DNA from: Burkholderiales bacterium
Lineage (GTDB): Bacteria; Pseudomonadota; Gammaproteobacteria; Burkholderiales; Usitatibacteraceae
Length of the DNA: 6,601 nucleotides
Direction: 5' to 3'
Assembly: GCA_025936275.1 (NCBI GenBank)
Contig: JAICTR010000173.1
Location: 1 to 6,601, forward strand
Numbering within the stretch: the first letter of the stretch is position 1; each line of letters starts with the position of its first letter. Of this stretch, positions 5,780 to 6,601 are shown in pieces. A model generated the notes under the pieces. The model saw only the letters and a list, made by a program, of their open reading frames with translations. It ran no database searches and had not been told where the DNA came from. Position numbers and translations under genes: made by a program.

Positions 5780-6601
5780 CTAGACGGGAATGTCGTAAAC
5801 GGACAGCATCGCCGACAGGATGGCGATGATGATGAACCCGATGATGAGCGCCATCGTGACGATCACCACCGGCTGCAGCAGCGCGAGCGAGCGGCGGATC
5901 GCCACCTCCACCTCACGGTCGTAGGTATCGGCGACCTGCATCAGCATGTCGTCGAGGCGGCCGGTCTCCTCGCCCACCAGGATCATGTGCACGGCGAGCA
6001 TCGGGAAGCGGCCGCTCTCCATCATCGGCCGGCCCAGGCCGCGCCCCTCCTTCAGCTCGCGCGCGACGCCGGCGATCGCCTCGGCGAGCCACGCGTTGCC
6101 CATGGTATCGCGCACGATGTTGAGCGCGGAAACCAGCGTCACGCCGTTGCCGAGCAGCGTGCCGAGCGTCCGCGAAAAGCGCGCCATCTCCACCTTCGCG
6201 AAGAGCTCGCCCACCACCGGCGCGGTGACGCGCCTGCGGTCGAAGCGATAGCGCACCTCCGGGTCGCGCAGGCGCATCGCCGAGAAGTAGGCGAGCAGCG
6301 CGATCCCGATCAGCATCAGCCAGCCGTAGTTGCGCATCGCGTCGCCGGCGAAGAGCACCACCTGGGTCATCGCCGGAATCGACTTGCCGGCGCCGGCGAA
6401 GATCGGCTTGAAGCGCGGCACCACGACACCGAGGAGCACGACCACCGCGATCACGGAAATCACCGCGAGGAAGGCGGGATACGTGAGCGAGGCCTTCACG
6501 TTGTCGCGCAGGGCCTTCGAGCGTTCCATGTACTCCGCGAGCCGCAGCAGCACCGCGGGCAGGCTCCCGCCCGCTTCGCCGGCGCGAATCATGTTCACGT
6601 A
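5780..6601 (-). CDS. gspF: T2SS inner-membrane platform protein GspF (5' end missing at right edge)
   Basis: The last 273 codons are present; against the usual length of about 400, some 130 N-terminal residues lie beyond the edge. The visible part begins inside the first GspF domain at Y-V-N-M-I-R-A-G-E-A-G-G-S-L, so the apparent start codon at 6598 is an internal Val. Membrane segments follow at about residues 44-62 and 94-108 (counted from the first visible codon). The second cytoplasmic GspF domain covers about 138-244, with R-T-L-G-T-L-L-G-N-G-V near 144-154 and the conserved G-E-E-T-G-R-L-D-D-M-L. A last helix lies at about 245-266, ending S-V-Y-D-I-P-V. GspF is the polytopic core of the platform that passes ATPase movement to the growing pseudopilus. 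PilC of type IV pili and other GspF paralogues share the domain, but gspG follows directly 18 bases later. It ends with TAG. Confidence 0.95.
   Translation of the reverse strand, partial: YVNMIRAGEAGGSLPAVLLRLAEYMERSKALRDNVKASLTYPAFLAVISVIAVVVLLGVVVPRFKPIFAGAGKSIPAMTQVVLFAGDAMRNYGWLMLIGIALLAYFSAMRLRDPEVRYRFDRRRVTAPVVGELFAKVEMARFSRTLGTLLGNGVTLVSALNIVRDTMGNAWLAEAIAGVARELKEGRGLGRPMMESGRFPMLAVHMILVGEETGRLDDMLMQVADTYDREVEVAIRRSLALLQPVVIVTMALIIGFIIIAILSAMLSVYDIPV

Noticed and set aside
1..6601. CRISPR arrays, tRNA or rRNA genes, insertion sequences, attachment sites
   Set aside because: Nearly every base is taken up by the gsp genes; I saw no regular spaced repeats, cloverleaf, transposase or inverted terminal repeats.

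Overview
The window is one stretch of a type II secretion system (T2SS, general secretory pathway) operon, read entirely from the minus strand. In transcription order (right to left) it holds gspF (5' end cut off by the right edge), gspG, gspH, gspI, gspJ, gspK, gspL, gspM, a GspC-type inner-membrane gene (called gspN/xpsN here), and the first 68 codons of a lipoprotein gene that is very probably the secretin gspD, cut by the left edge. Base composition is uniformly GC-rich, codon third positions are strongly G/C, and every gene fits the same style, so I see no sign of a foreign insert. The order F-G-H-I-J-K-L-M-N-D, with a GspL of the PilN-domain type, a subtype-b GspM, an N protein between M and D and a lipidated D, is that of the Xanthomonas Xps-type cluster. 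It is also common in high-GC Betaproteobacteria. A high-GC beta- or gammaproteobacterium is my inference; no marker here fixes the genus.

Layout: 5780-6601 is the inner-membrane platform protein GspF. 5345-5761 is the major pseudopilin GspG. 3802-5322 are the minor pseudopilins GspH, GspI and GspJ. 2867-3802 is the tip pseudopilin GspK. 979-2867 are the assembly-platform proteins GspL and GspM. 257-979 is the bridging N/C protein, and 1-205 is the start of the outer-membrane secretin. Neighbouring genes overlap by 1 to 11 bases or sit 18 to 51 bases apart, so one polycistronic mRNA with translational coupling is expected. No promoter or terminator is visible; both should lie outside the window.

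How the parts work together: GspF, GspL, GspM and the N/C protein form the inner-membrane platform, to which an ATPase GspE (not in the window, probably just beyond the right edge) would attach. A prepilin peptidase (GspO/PilD, not in the window) would cleave the leaders of G, H, I, J and K at the visible Gly|Phe or Gly|Val sites. The G polymer, capped by the H-I-J-K tip, would push folded periplasmic substrates through the GspD channel.

I do not see an undescribed system here. The points most worth a second look are the Pro/Ala-rich tails that recur on K, L and N, the lipidated D, the N/C protein without a PDZ domain, and the run of non-ATG starts at coupled junctions.
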